From assembly GCA_028872645.1 (NCBI GenBank), contig JAPKDK010000016.1:1-23480 (forward strand): a stretch of DNA of 23,480 nucleotides. Direction: 5' to 3'. A program made the position numbers and the translations under genes. This DNA comes from Verrucomicrobiota bacterium (lineage in GTDB: Bacteria > Verrucomicrobiota > Verrucomicrobiia > Limisphaerales > UBA1100). How positions within the stretch are numbered: position 1 is the stretch's first letter; each line of letters starts with the position of its first letter. Shown here in pieces: positions 13,985 to 21,714 of this stretch. The notes beneath the pieces were generated by a model. It saw nothing but the letters and a program-made list of their open reading frames with translations, had not been told where the DNA came from and searched no databases.

Positions 13985-15915
13985 TGCTGGCGACCACGGA
14001 GGCCGCGGTTGGCAATGCGGCGTTGGTGAGTTTTTGTGTTTACACGGCGGTGGTGTTTGCACTGGCGTGGTTGGCTAGTCGCAAGCGCGAGGGGAAGTCG
14101 TTCATGAACGAGTATTTCCTCGGCAGTCGCAATCTTGGGATGTGGGCGTTTGCGTTCACCTACGCGGCCACCAGCGCTTCGGGCGGAAGTTTCATGGGGT
14201 TCCCGGCAAAAATTTACACGTACGGCTGGGTGATGGCGTTATGGATTGGCGGCTATATTGTCGTACCGTTGGTGGCGATGGGGTTGATTTCCAAGCGGCT
14301 CAATCAAGTAGCGCGCAAATCGGGCAGCATCACGGTGCCGGAAATGATGCGCAAACGGCTGGGCAGCCCGACCGTGGGTCAGGTGGCGACGGTGTTGCTG
14401 GTGTTTTTTCAATTCTTTTTCCTCCTGGCGCAATTCAAGGCAGGGGCAAAAATCATGACCACACTGCTGGGCGACGTGGGGGTTTTCATTGTCGCCAAGG
14501 ACTTCATTGAGTCGGTGCTGCAACCGTTGCCATGGATTGGCGGCAGCGGGGTGGATGGTGCGTATTATTTGTGTCTGGGCGTGTTCGCGGTGTCGGTGGT
14601 GGCGTACACGGCGTGGGGTGGTTTCCGGGCGGTGGTATGGACGGATATGATGCAGGGAGCGGTGATGTTGGTGGGAGTAGTGGTTTTGCTGGGGTTGGCG
14701 CTCACGCAAGTGGGCGGGCTGGCCAACGCCACGCGGGAGGTCGCCAAAATGGTGCCGCCGGAGGAGGGGGTGTTGCGAATGGAAGTGAACGCAAAAACCA
14801 AACTGCCACAAGGGGCTTGGTTTAAATTGGAAACCGATGAGCGGGTGAAATATTTTCGCGTGAAAAAAGACACGGAAGTTTCACCGGCAAAAGGGGGCGG
14901 CGGCGATGAAGTCAATGTGATTTGCCTGCCGCAACCAACGGATGCCGAGGTGAAAGCCATCGAGAAACAAATGGGCCAACAATCCGTGGCGGCCATTCCG
15001 TTTGTTTATCAAAAAGAAAGCGACTACAAATACGGTGCGGGTAAGCAGGGCGTGTACGTCAGTGCGCCGGGGCCTTCGTCGACGGAGGCGCAGGGTTTTT
15101 TGCCGGTGATGATGGCGATGTGTTTCTTTGCGTTTTGGCCGTTCGCGGGTTCGGGGCAGCCCAGTTACATGGCGCGGCAAATGGCGTTCAAAGATACGGT
15201 GACATTACGGCGGTCAATTGTGTTTGTGATGATTTATCTTTCGCTGATTTATTTTCCGCTCATCATCATTTTCACTTGCAGCCGCGTGCTGTTGCCGGGG
15301 TGGGAGATTGACTCGGACCGCATCATGCCGGAGATGGTGATGTTTCTCACGTCCAACGCCGGCATGCCGTGGTTGGCGGGGCTGTTGCTGGCCGCACCCT
15401 TCGCGGCGGTGATGAGCAGCGTGGACAGTTTTCTCCTGCTGTTTTCCTCCACGATCACGCGCGATGTGTATCAGCAAAAACATCCGGACGCCTCCGAGGC
15501 TAAGCTAAAAAAAGTCAGCTACGCCGTCACCATCATCATGGGCGTGCTGGCGGTGGTGGCGATGCTCAAGCCTCCGCAATTTTTGCAGGATCTCATCGTG
15601 TTTGGCTCCGGCGGATTGGCGGCGAGCTTCCTGATGCCGGTGGTGCTGATGCTCTATTGGCCCCGCCTCACCCCCGCGGCTACGGTGGCGGGGATGGTTT
15701 CGGGCGGGTTCACCATCGGCACGATTTATTTGGTTGGATTTTTTGTGCATGGCAAGTTTGGGGAATTTCCGTTGCTGGGACTGCACCCCTTCATTTGGGC
15801 AGTGGCCATCTCGGCGTTGGTGAGCGTCATGGCCGTCCGTTTTTCAAAACCAACGGATCCTGTATTGGTGGAGAAATATTTCGGCAAGGTTGATGGGACG
15901 CCGGAAATCGGTTAG
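13981..15915 (+). CDS. Sodium:solute symporter (SSS family, PanF-like) with a large hydrophilic insertion
   Basis: A 644-residue SSS-family transporter in the inner membrane. Typical features are NEYFLGSRNLGMWAFAFTYA (residues 43-62), SASGGSFMGFPAKIYTYGW, and AAPFAAVMSSVDSFLLLFSS (471-490), the usual sodium-site helix. About 12-13 hydrophobic helices can be drawn. The closest well-known relative by context and sequence is PanF, but the substrate is not certain. It is about 140 residues longer than usual. Much of the excess is a charged soluble stretch at residues 262-368 between helices, rich in Lys, Glu and Gly. GGAGG lies about seven bases before the ATG, and the gene overlaps the YhdT-like gene by four bases. 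Confidence 0.9.
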   Translation: MMLATTEAAVGNAALVSFCVYTAVVFALAWLASRKREGKSFMNEYFLGSRNLGMWAFAFTYAATSASGGSFMGFPAKIYTYGWVMALWIGGYIVVPLVAMGLISKRLNQVARKSGSITVPEMMRKRLGSPTVGQVATVLLVFFQFFFLLAQFKAGAKIMTTLLGDVGVFIVAKDFIESVLQPLPWIGGSGVDGAYYLCLGVFAVSVVAYTAWGGFRAVVWTDMMQGAVMLVGVVVLLGLALTQVGGLANATREVAKMVPPEEGVLRMEVNAKTKLPQGAWFKLETDERVKYFRVKKDTEVSPAKGGGGDEVNVICLPQPTDAEVKAIEKQMGQQSVAAIPFVYQKESDYKYGAGKQGVYVSAPGPSSTEAQGFLPVMMAMCFFAFWPFAGSGQPSYMARQMAFKDTVTLRRSIVFVMIYLSLIYFPLIIIFTCSRVLLPGWEIDSDRIMPEMVMFLTSNAGMPWLAGLLLAAPFAAVMSSVDSFLLLFSSTITRDVYQQKHPDASEAKLKKVSYAVTIIMGVLAVVAMLKPPQFLQDLIVFGSGGLAASFLMPVVLMLYWPRLTPAATVAGMVSGGFTIGTIYLVGFFVHGKFGEFPLLGLHPFIWAVAISALVSVMAVRFSKPTDPVLVEKYFGKVDGTPEIG

Positions 15916-15925
15916 ATTAAAGGGG

Positions 15926-16993
15926 ATGCGTTTGCTGCTCACATGGATTGGATTCGCGCTGTTGCTTCCGGCTGCGGGGGCGGCAAACTCGGTGGTGTGG
16001 CATCCCAAGGCGCGTACGTTTGACATGAATGTGCGGGCGATGGGTCTGGAGCAATTGCTGGGAGTGATCAAGGCGGAAACCGGTTGGGAAGTGCTGGTGG
16101 AGCCGGGGTTGAAAGGACGCGTCGGGGTTAAATTCCGGGAAAAGCCGGCGGCGGATGCCATGCGCTTGTTGCTGGGCGATAAACGATTTTCGCTGGTTCC
16201 CCGCACCAAAGGCGGCACGCGACTGATGGTTTACGAGAGCAACCGGCGCGGTGCCACGCAACAGGTCGCGGCCGCGATGCTTGCCTACGAGGAGGCGGAG
16301 CCTTTGGGGCAGGGCAGGGATGATGGTCGCCTGCTCACGCTCAAGGTGAAGGTGCATCATTTAAAGAGCTCTTATGCATCTATCAATGCAGATTCAAAAC
16401 TCACCAACATTCGCCCTTTGCTTGCAGGCGTAAATGAAATGTGGCAATCGACGAACATTCGTTTTGTGGCCGACCGACCCTTGCCCATGCGCGCGGCGGA
16501 TCGCGATGCGGAGAAGGCTTTTGCGGGGTTGTTCAAGCCGGGGGTTTCCGCCACGGCAGTGGCGCAACTGCAATCGCGCATCCTGCACAAAATGCTACCG
16601 GATTTGCCGGACCGCGGGAAGGTGTTTCATATCGTGGTGATATACACCATGCCGCGTGCGTATGGCGCGGTGTATTTGCCCGCCAAAGGGATGGTGCTTA
16701 TGCCGCAGGTAAAATTCGCAGCATTGGTGGATGCGAATGGCGTGTGGAAAGATGGATCGCCGGTGTTCTTCGCGCAGTCGAACATTCTCGCGCATGAGAT
16801 GGGCCATTCGCTTTCGCTGCCACATGTGGCCACGCAGGGAAACCTGATGATTGACGGCAAGCTGCGCGAGGGCGGTGGAGTGGGGCCGGGGGATAGGCTC
16901 ACAGCCAAACAAATTATTGCCGCCCGCAGGCAGGCTTTTAGCGGCGGCCCGTATGTGCCGGGGCTTAACCCCAAACCAATCAAACCCAAGTAG
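15926..16993 (+). CDS. Exported metzincin-like zinc protease with an N-terminal STN-like domain
   Basis: A 355-residue protein. The first 20 or so residues (MRLLLTWIGFALLLPAAGA) form a signal peptide, so it acts outside the cytoplasm. Residues from about 30 to 105 resemble the secretin/TonB short N-terminal (STN) domain: FDMNVRAMGLEQLLGVIK, then VGVKFREKPAADAMRLLL. The C-terminal part has the extended zinc motif HEMGHSLSLPH (H290, E291, H294, H300), and soon after a Met in GNLMIDG that could be the Met-turn. This suggests a matrixin-like peptidase. I know no named family with this architecture. ATG 15926 follows AAAGGGG with almost no spacing; an earlier in-frame start at 15890 would overlap the symporter gene and bury the signal peptide. 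Confidence 0.8.
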   Translation: MRLLLTWIGFALLLPAAGAANSVVWHPKARTFDMNVRAMGLEQLLGVIKAETGWEVLVEPGLKGRVGVKFREKPAADAMRLLLGDKRFSLVPRTKGGTRLMVYESNRRGATQQVAAAMLAYEEAEPLGQGRDDGRLLTLKVKVHHLKSSYASINADSKLTNIRPLLAGVNEMWQSTNIRFVADRPLPMRAADRDAEKAFAGLFKPGVSATAVAQLQSRILHKMLPDLPDRGKVFHIVVIYTMPRAYGAVYLPAKGMVLMPQVKFAALVDANGVWKDGSPVFFAQSNILAHEMGHSLSLPHVATQGNLMIDGKLREGGGVGPGDRLTAKQIIAARRQAFSGGPYVPGLNPKPIKPK

Positions 16994-17041
16994 CCAGAGG
17001 GTTGATTCCGGCTTTGGCCGGTGTTACCTTCGGGGCACGTT

Positions 17042-17314
17042 ATGGACGATCCGTTATTGCAGGCACTCAGTGAATCGGGCGATGACCTCATCGCTGCATT
17101 AAGAATAGTCGCGCGCTCGAAAGTGTGCGTGGTGGTTACCCAAGGCGCGCTGGTGGGCTTGAATCTTGATGGCTCCAAGATCACCGATGCCGCACTTGAC
17201 AAATTAACGGGGCAGGAAAAGCTCCGTTGGATTGGTCTCGCAGGCACCGGCGTTTCTCCCGAGGGCGTAGCCCGTTTGCGCGAACGTTTGCCCGGCTGCA
17301 ATATTCTTTATTGA
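17042..17314 (+). CDS. Small leucine-rich-repeat protein
   Basis: A 90-residue protein without a signal peptide. Residues from about 44 on form two LRR-like units: LVGLNLDGSKITDAALDKLT and LRWIGLAGTGVSPEGVARLRERLPG, then CNILY. The LPGCxIxY ending is a common LRR end in Planctomycetes and Verrucomicrobia proteins. The N-terminal 40 residues contain a helix and a VCVVV strand. No catalytic motif is seen and I assign no function. The stop is directly followed by the ATG of the next small gene, so the two are probably co-transcribed. A GTG at 17021 would add seven residues. Confidence 0.65.
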   Translation: MDDPLLQALSESGDDLIAALRIVARSKVCVVVTQGALVGLNLDGSKITDAALDKLTGQEKLRWIGLAGTGVSPEGVARLRERLPGCNILY

Positions 17315-17527
17315 ATGAACCTTCGCCGCTCCAAATTGCGGCGGGCATTTTCCCTAGTGGAAATGTTGGTGGTGGGTGTCATCATCGGGATTTTACTTGC
17401 CCTCATGCTGCCGGTATTTGCCAAGGCCATCGACAAGGCCCGGAAGGTGGGGCGTCCAGTTGATGGCAATGACCCAAGCAAGGGCATCCTCGGCCCCTCG
17501 TCCGTTCGGCCTGAAGATTTGGATTAG
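17315..17527 (+). CDS. Very short prepilin-type N-terminal domain protein
   Basis: A 70-residue protein. RRAFSLVEMLVVGVIIGILL is the hallmark of type IV prepilins and pseudopilins: a basic leader, the cleavage point before Phe, a Glu at position +5, and a hydrophobic helix. The residue before the cleavage site is Ala instead of the usual Gly. After the helix only about 35 hydrophilic residues remain (GRPVDGNDPSKGILG and more), so there is almost no globular domain. It could be a minor pseudopilin, a regulatory peptide, or a truncated pilin gene. A prepilin peptidase gene is in the same window (21715-22896). It starts on the base after the LRR stop codon. Confidence 0.7.
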   Translation: MNLRRSKLRRAFSLVEMLVVGVIIGILLALMLPVFAKAIDKARKVGRPVDGNDPSKGILGPSSVRPEDLD

Positions 17528-17554
17528 TTGCCGGATAGTTTTCAGAGTGGTTTT

Positions 17555-17582
17555 TTTGGGTAATTTCCGGTAAATTCCCCAA
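17555..17582. promoter_or_regulatory. Imperfect dyad upstream of the GYF-Sel1 gene
   Basis: A 28-nt dyad centred on CCGG (17567-17570) matches its own reverse complement at 20 of 28 positions, with GGG at one side and CCC at the other. It ends 11 bases before ATG 17594. It could be an operator or chance; no regulator is known. Confidence 0.25.
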
Positions 17583-17593
17583 CCTTTACGTCC

Positions 17594-19051
17594 ATGGCCA
17601 CGTATTACGTCCAGAAAGATGGCGGGCATTTCGGCCCGCTTTCGTGCGATGAACTGCAACAGTACATCGCTGCCGGCGTATTGTCGGTTGACGATTGGGC
17701 CATCGAGGAGGGCAAAGATGCATGGGTGCCGCTGGGCACTTACGTGCAGATGCCTGCCGAGCAGAAAGCTGTTGCTCAAGTCGATCCCATCCCTGCTTCA
17801 ACAAACCCCACGGCTGAATCTTCCGGAGGCGGTATGGCGTTGGCTGGTGTGGTGCTGCTGTTGATAGCCGGCGGCATATTTGGCGCGTGGCAAATGTGGG
17901 GCGGTAAAGCCACATCGACGGATGATCATTCACAAAAAGAAATCGAAGTGAGCGTATTGAGTCCGGGGGATGTTCCTCAGCTTCCCCCTCCGCCCAAGCT
18001 TAAACCGTTGCCCACCAACAATCTTCCAGCTGCCGTTGCTGAGGAATTGATTTTCATTTCTCCTGAAAACCTCGAGCCACTCCAGACCCGTGCCGAAGGC
18101 GGCAATGCGGAGGCGATGTTGGAATTGGCTCGCCGCCATGAAACGGGGTGGGGCGTGCGTTGGGATCCCGCATCGGCTTTCAAGTGGGCCGAGGATGCCG
18201 CCAAGAAAAACGAGCCGCGCGCACGTGTGCTATTAGCTTTCTATTGCATGAGCCGCGTAGGAACAAACCATGTGGATGTACTACGCGCTGCGCAACTGGA
18301 ACAAACCGGCACTGCGGACGGTGCGCTGGAACAGGTCCGGCAAATGGCAGACGAAGGCGATGCCGCTTCGTTGACGATACTGGGTTTGCGCAACAAACCG
18401 CGCCGTGGATATACCGGTCAACCGCGGTTTTCCGGAAAACCGGAGCTGGCATATCGGCAGTTCAGGTTGGCGGCGGATCAGGGCGATGTGCAGGCACAGC
18501 ATTGGGTGGGCATGATGGAAGCCCAGGGTGTGGGCACCGAGCGAAATATTGAGCGCGCCGCGTGTTGGATCGCCGCTGCTGCCGAGCAGGGTCAGGCGCT
18601 CAGCATTTCTCTTCTAGGCCTCATGCACCTTCAGCACCTTGGGGTGCCGGAAAATCCAAATGAAGGCGTTCGTCTTATTCGCGAAGCGGCGGAACTGGGA
18701 ATGCCCAAGGCCCGATATCGTTTGGGATATATGTATATGAAAGGCAATCATCTCGTCCCGGACGCTCAGCAGGCCTGCATGTGGTTTTTATTGGCGTACG
18801 AGGGCACGAGTTTGGCGCGCCCGTATTTACATAAAATGCGCGAAGAAATGGATCCGGCTGATTACGACCGTGCTCTGGCCGAGGCTGCCAACCTTGATGA
18901 TACATTCACCGACCCTGAATTGCCCGTGCCTGACCCGGATGAACCCCCCAAACCGCCGTTCATCGAAAAGCCAACTCAATCCGACGTGGCGAAACCACCG
19001 CTGGAATTGCCCGAGGAAGCTACGACGCCCCCAACAATCCTTGAGCCATAA
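17594..19051 (+). CDS. GYF_2 - transmembrane - Sel1-repeat protein
   Basis: A 485-residue protein with an N-terminal GYF_2 domain (residues 1-50, VQKDGGHFGPLSCDELQQYI then DAWVPLG). A single transmembrane helix follows at about 81-101, and then a proline-rich linker (PQLPPPPKLKPLP). Sel1-type helical repeats run from about residue 165 to 400, with AMLELARRHETGWGVRWDP and HWVGMMEAQGVGTERN as clear units. The C-terminus is proline-rich. The arrangement puts GYF and Sel1 on opposite sides of the membrane; which side is which cannot be told. Such proteins are likely scaffolds for protein contacts, as Sel1 repeats are in other systems. The proline-rich parts could bind GYF domains of this or the other GYF protein. 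Confidence 0.85.
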   Translation: MATYYVQKDGGHFGPLSCDELQQYIAAGVLSVDDWAIEEGKDAWVPLGTYVQMPAEQKAVAQVDPIPASTNPTAESSGGGMALAGVVLLLIAGGIFGAWQMWGGKATSTDDHSQKEIEVSVLSPGDVPQLPPPPKLKPLPTNNLPAAVAEELIFISPENLEPLQTRAEGGNAEAMLELARRHETGWGVRWDPASAFKWAEDAAKKNEPRARVLLAFYCMSRVGTNHVDVLRAAQLEQTGTADGALEQVRQMADEGDAASLTILGLRNKPRRGYTGQPRFSGKPELAYRQFRLAADQGDVQAQHWVGMMEAQGVGTERNIERAACWIAAAAEQGQALSISLLGLMHLQHLGVPENPNEGVRLIREAAELGMPKARYRLGYMYMKGNHLVPDAQQACMWFLLAYEGTSLARPYLHKMREEMDPADYDRALAEAANLDDTFTDPELPVPDPDEPPKPPFIEKPTQSDVAKPPLELPEEATTPPTILEP

Positions 19052-19075
19052 ACCGAAGCGCGAGCGTTTGGTTAT
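19048..19075. terminator. Possible bidirectional hairpin between convergent Sel1 genes
   Basis: The 20-base gap between the two stop codons and the stops themselves can fold as a hairpin (ATAAACCGAA against TTTGGTTAT, with bulges and a G-U pair) around a GCGCGAGCG loop. Both strands run out into short A/T stretches. It is weak, but its position between converging genes is suggestive. Confidence 0.25.
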
Positions 19076-20481
19076 TCCAATCGTCCGTTTTCCAGCGGGT
19101 GCACTTCTTCGATCACTGGCACCGGTCGATACTCGCGCGCCAACCGCAGCGCCTCCGTCCGCTGGGCTTCGGTGATTTCTTTTTCCAGCAAGCCGCGTAA
19201 TTCAGCCGTCTTTAAATGACCTAAATGGGCGGCGAGCAAAACCCATTTGTAGGACTGCACCAAGTCGCGTTCTCCCAGCCGACCGGTGCCGTGTAAAATG
19301 GAAAGCTGCAACTGAGCCACGGTGAGTCCTTGTTGCGCCGCGCGTTCATACCATTCGCCGGCCTTCGGAAAATCCTGGCTGACGCCTTCGCCCAGCTCGT
19401 ACATTTCCCCCAGTGTCGTTTGCGCGTAGCCGTTGCCGGCAATGGCGGCGCGTTGGATCCAGTCCGCGGCGGTGATGAGGTCGCGCTTCACGCCCCGTCC
19501 TTCGCGAAAGAGAATGCCGAGGTTGTACATGCTCATGGAGTAGCCGTTCTCCGCCGCGCGCGCGTAGTATTGTAACGCCAATTTATAATTGCGCGGCACG
19601 AGGTGCCCTTGTTCATGCAGCCACGCCATGGCGTGTAGAGACAGTAGATTTCCTTTTTGCACTGCAAACTCGTAATGCTTTAGTGCTAACTGAATGTTAC
19701 GCTTAACACCGATGCCTTTTTCGTGAATGAGCCCGAGGTTGTGATGCGCATGGGAATTGCCCTGTGCCGCGGATTTACGAAACCAGCGAATGGCTTCCTG
19801 CGGTTGGGGTTTGCCGCCGAGGCCGTCCCGGATTAATCGTGCCAGATTGTTCTGCGCCATCGATTGTCCGGGCAGGGATTTTCCGGTTGAAAACTTTTTA
19901 CGGTCGCGGGCGGCGCGTTCATAGTAATGCCGAGCCTTAACATAATCACGCTTCAATCCGTAGCCGTGTTCGTGCATCCAGCCGAGGTTGTTTTGCGCGT
20001 GCTCATTGCCCTTGGCGGCGGCCATTTGAAAGAGTTGCACGGCGGTCCGGTAATCCTTAATCACACCGCGACCATCGCGATAGAGGCAGCCAAGATTATT
20101 TTGGGCCATCGAAATATCGCCGCGTTCAGCAGCCACGCGATAGAGCCGGGCAGCTTCAGCGGGGTCGGCTCTCACGCCAAAACCGGTATCGTATCGCCAG
20201 CCAAGCTGCATCATGGCCATATATTCTCCCGACTCCACCCGGGCCTCGAGATTTTGCAGAGGCGTGTCGCTCAGCCGCCGGATGGCCTCGTAATCGCCCT
20301 TGCGCGCCATGGCCAGCAATTCCTTTCGGGACTTGTTGTTGTAAAATTCATCGGGCGAAGCGAAGGGATCGGTGGGGTCGAACGTCTCACAGGCCATCAA
20401 CGCCAACGCGCCAATCGCCATGCAAAATGTTTTGAAGTAGCCGCCCATCACCGTTTTTATCGTGCTGTTTTCATTTTTCAA
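19072..20481 (-). CDS. Sel1-repeat lipoprotein
   Basis: A 469-residue protein with a lipoprotein signal peptide whose lipobox reads LMAC, so the Cys at about residue 30 would carry the lipid anchor. Nine Sel1 repeats of about 36 residues follow, recognisable by the units RYDTGFGV, LYRDGRGV, MHEHGYGL, LIRDGLGG, IHEKGIGV, LHEQGHLV, LFREGRGV, MYELGEGV and LHGTGRLG. The spacing between the third and fourth is enlarged by a short basic insert. Sel1 repeats form superhelical scaffolds for protein-protein contacts. Function is unknown. The gene is convergent with the GYF-Sel1 gene and divergent from aroC. A later start at 20448 (MGGYFKTF) also gives a valid lipoprotein signal. Confidence 0.88.
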   Translation of the reverse strand: MKNENSTIKTVMGGYFKTFCMAIGALALMACETFDPTDPFASPDEFYNNKSRKELLAMARKGDYEAIRRLSDTPLQNLEARVESGEYMAMMQLGWRYDTGFGVRADPAEAARLYRVAAERGDISMAQNNLGCLYRDGRGVIKDYRTAVQLFQMAAAKGNEHAQNNLGWMHEHGYGLKRDYVKARHYYERAARDRKKFSTGKSLPGQSMAQNNLARLIRDGLGGKPQPQEAIRWFRKSAAQGNSHAHHNLGLIHEKGIGVKRNIQLALKHYEFAVQKGNLLSLHAMAWLHEQGHLVPRNYKLALQYYARAAENGYSMSMYNLGILFREGRGVKRDLITAADWIQRAAIAGNGYAQTTLGEMYELGEGVSQDFPKAGEWYERAAQQGLTVAQLQLSILHGTGRLGERDLVQSYKWVLLAAHLGHLKTAELRGLLEKEITEAQRTEALRLAREYRPVPVIEEVHPLENGRLE

Positions 20482-20526
20482 CTCAAGCGCAAACCGTTCA
20501 CAATCCAGCGGGCATTCCGCGCCGGA

Positions 20527-20555
20527 TTGATTCCGGGGCCATTCTGTGCCATCAT
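20527..20555 (+). promoter_or_regulatory. Candidate promoter of aroC, giving a leaderless mRNA
   Basis: TTGATT (20527-20532) and CATCAT (20550-20555) are 17 nt apart, each with four consensus matches. The aroC ATG lies six bases after the -10 box, so transcription would start at or next to the A of the ATG. Confidence 0.3.
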
Positions 20556-20561
20556 TCGCGG

Positions 20562-21641
20562 ATGGGGAATTCTTTTGGCGAACTCTTCCGCATCACCACC
20601 TGGGGCGAAAGCCACGGCGGCGGCGTGGGCGTGGTGATCGATGGCTGTCCGCCGCGCCTGGCGTTGACCGAAAAAGATCTCCAACCCGACCTCGCCCGGC
20701 GGCGCCCCGGCCAATCCCGGATCACTACGCAGCGGCAGGAAACAGATTCGGTGCGCATTTTGTCCGGTACATTCGAAGGGGAGACGCTCGGCACGCCCAT
20801 TTCGTTACTGGTGGAAAATGCCGATCAACGCTCCGAAGCGTACACGGAGATGCAAACGAAATACCGCCCGAGCCACGCCGATTACACGTACGACGCCAAG
20901 TACGGTATTCGTGCCTGGCCCGGCGGCGGTCGAACCAGCGCGCGCGAAACCATCGGCCGCGTGGCCGCCGGCGCGATTGCCAAAAAGATTCTTAAAAAAC
21001 ATTTCGGCGTCGAAGTGCTCGCGTGCGTTCAGCAAGTGCAGGCAATTTCCGCAGAGATCGACCCCAACAAATTTACGCTCAAACAAGTCGAGTCCAACAT
21101 CGTCCGTTGCCCGCACAAGGCGACCGCCGAAAAAATGATTCGTCTTATCGATCGCACTCGCAAGGCGGGCGACAGCGTGGGCGGCGTGCTCCTTGGCGTG
21201 GCGCGCGGGGTGCCCGTCGGCTGGGGCGAACCGGTCTTCGATCGCCTCGAGGCCGACCTTGCCAAGGCGATGCTCAGCTTGCCCGCGAGCAAAGGCTTCG
21301 AGATTGGCTCCGGCTTCGGCGGCATCGCGCTGAAGGGCAGCGAACACAACGACCCTTTCCGAATGCGCGTCGGGAAAGTTCGCACCACCGCCAACCGCTC
21401 CGGCGGCGTCCAAGGCGGCATCAGCAATGGCGAGACTATTTATTTCCGAACCGTCTTCAAACCCACCGCCACTATTTTACAGTCACAAGACACCGTCAGC
21501 ACTGCTGGAAAAAATGTGAAAATCAAAGCCCGCGGCCGACACGATCCTTGCGTGCTGCCAAGAGCTGTGCCGATGGTGGAAGCGATGACGGCGTTGGTGT
21601 TGGTGGATCACGCTTTGCGGCATCGTGCGCAGAATGGGTGA
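20562..21641 (+). CDS. aroC: Chorismate synthase
   Basis: AroC turns 5-enolpyruvylshikimate-3-phosphate into chorismate with reduced FMN, the last step of the shikimate pathway. The protein (359 residues, normal length) starts with the typical GNSFGELFRITTWGESHG. It then has RRRPGQSRITTQRQETD, WPGGGRTSARETIGRVAAGA, NRSGGVQGGISNGE and the C-terminal RHDPCVLPRAVPMVEAM, all conserved family signatures. ATG 20562 fits the family N-terminus exactly; no Shine-Dalgarno sequence precedes it. Shikimate dehydrogenase (aroE), an earlier enzyme of the pathway, is encoded less than 2 kb away on the other strand. A 68-base inverted repeat separates it from the convergent prepilin peptidase gene. Confidence 0.97.
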   Translation: MGNSFGELFRITTWGESHGGGVGVVIDGCPPRLALTEKDLQPDLARRRPGQSRITTQRQETDSVRILSGTFEGETLGTPISLLVENADQRSEAYTEMQTKYRPSHADYTYDAKYGIRAWPGGGRTSARETIGRVAAGAIAKKILKKHFGVEVLACVQQVQAISAEIDPNKFTLKQVESNIVRCPHKATAEKMIRLIDRTRKAGDSVGGVLLGVARGVPVGWGEPVFDRLEADLAKAMLSLPASKGFEIGSGFGGIALKGSEHNDPFRMRVGKVRTTANRSGGVQGGISNGETIYFRTVFKPTATILQSQDTVSTAGKNVKIKARGRHDPCVLPRAVPMVEAMTALVLVDHALRHRAQNG

Positions 21642-21646
21642 TTCTT

Positions 21647-21714
21647 TTTGAACCGCAAAGACGCCAAGAAAACCAATTTAAAAACTTGCCGTCTTTGTGC
21701 CTTGGCGGTTCAAA
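21647..21714. repeat. Long imperfect hairpin between convergent aroC and prepilin peptidase genes
   Basis: TTTGAACCGC (21647-21656) pairs perfectly with GCGGTTCAAA (21705-21714). Inside it AAAGACGCCAAG (21657-21668) pairs with CTTGCCGTCTTT (21685-21696) at 11 of 12 positions, with eight extra bases on the right side. Loop is about 16 nt. The GAACCGCAAAGACGCCAAG wording is like a dispersed repeat seen in many environmental genomes. It could act as a bidirectional transcription stop. Confidence 0.75.
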
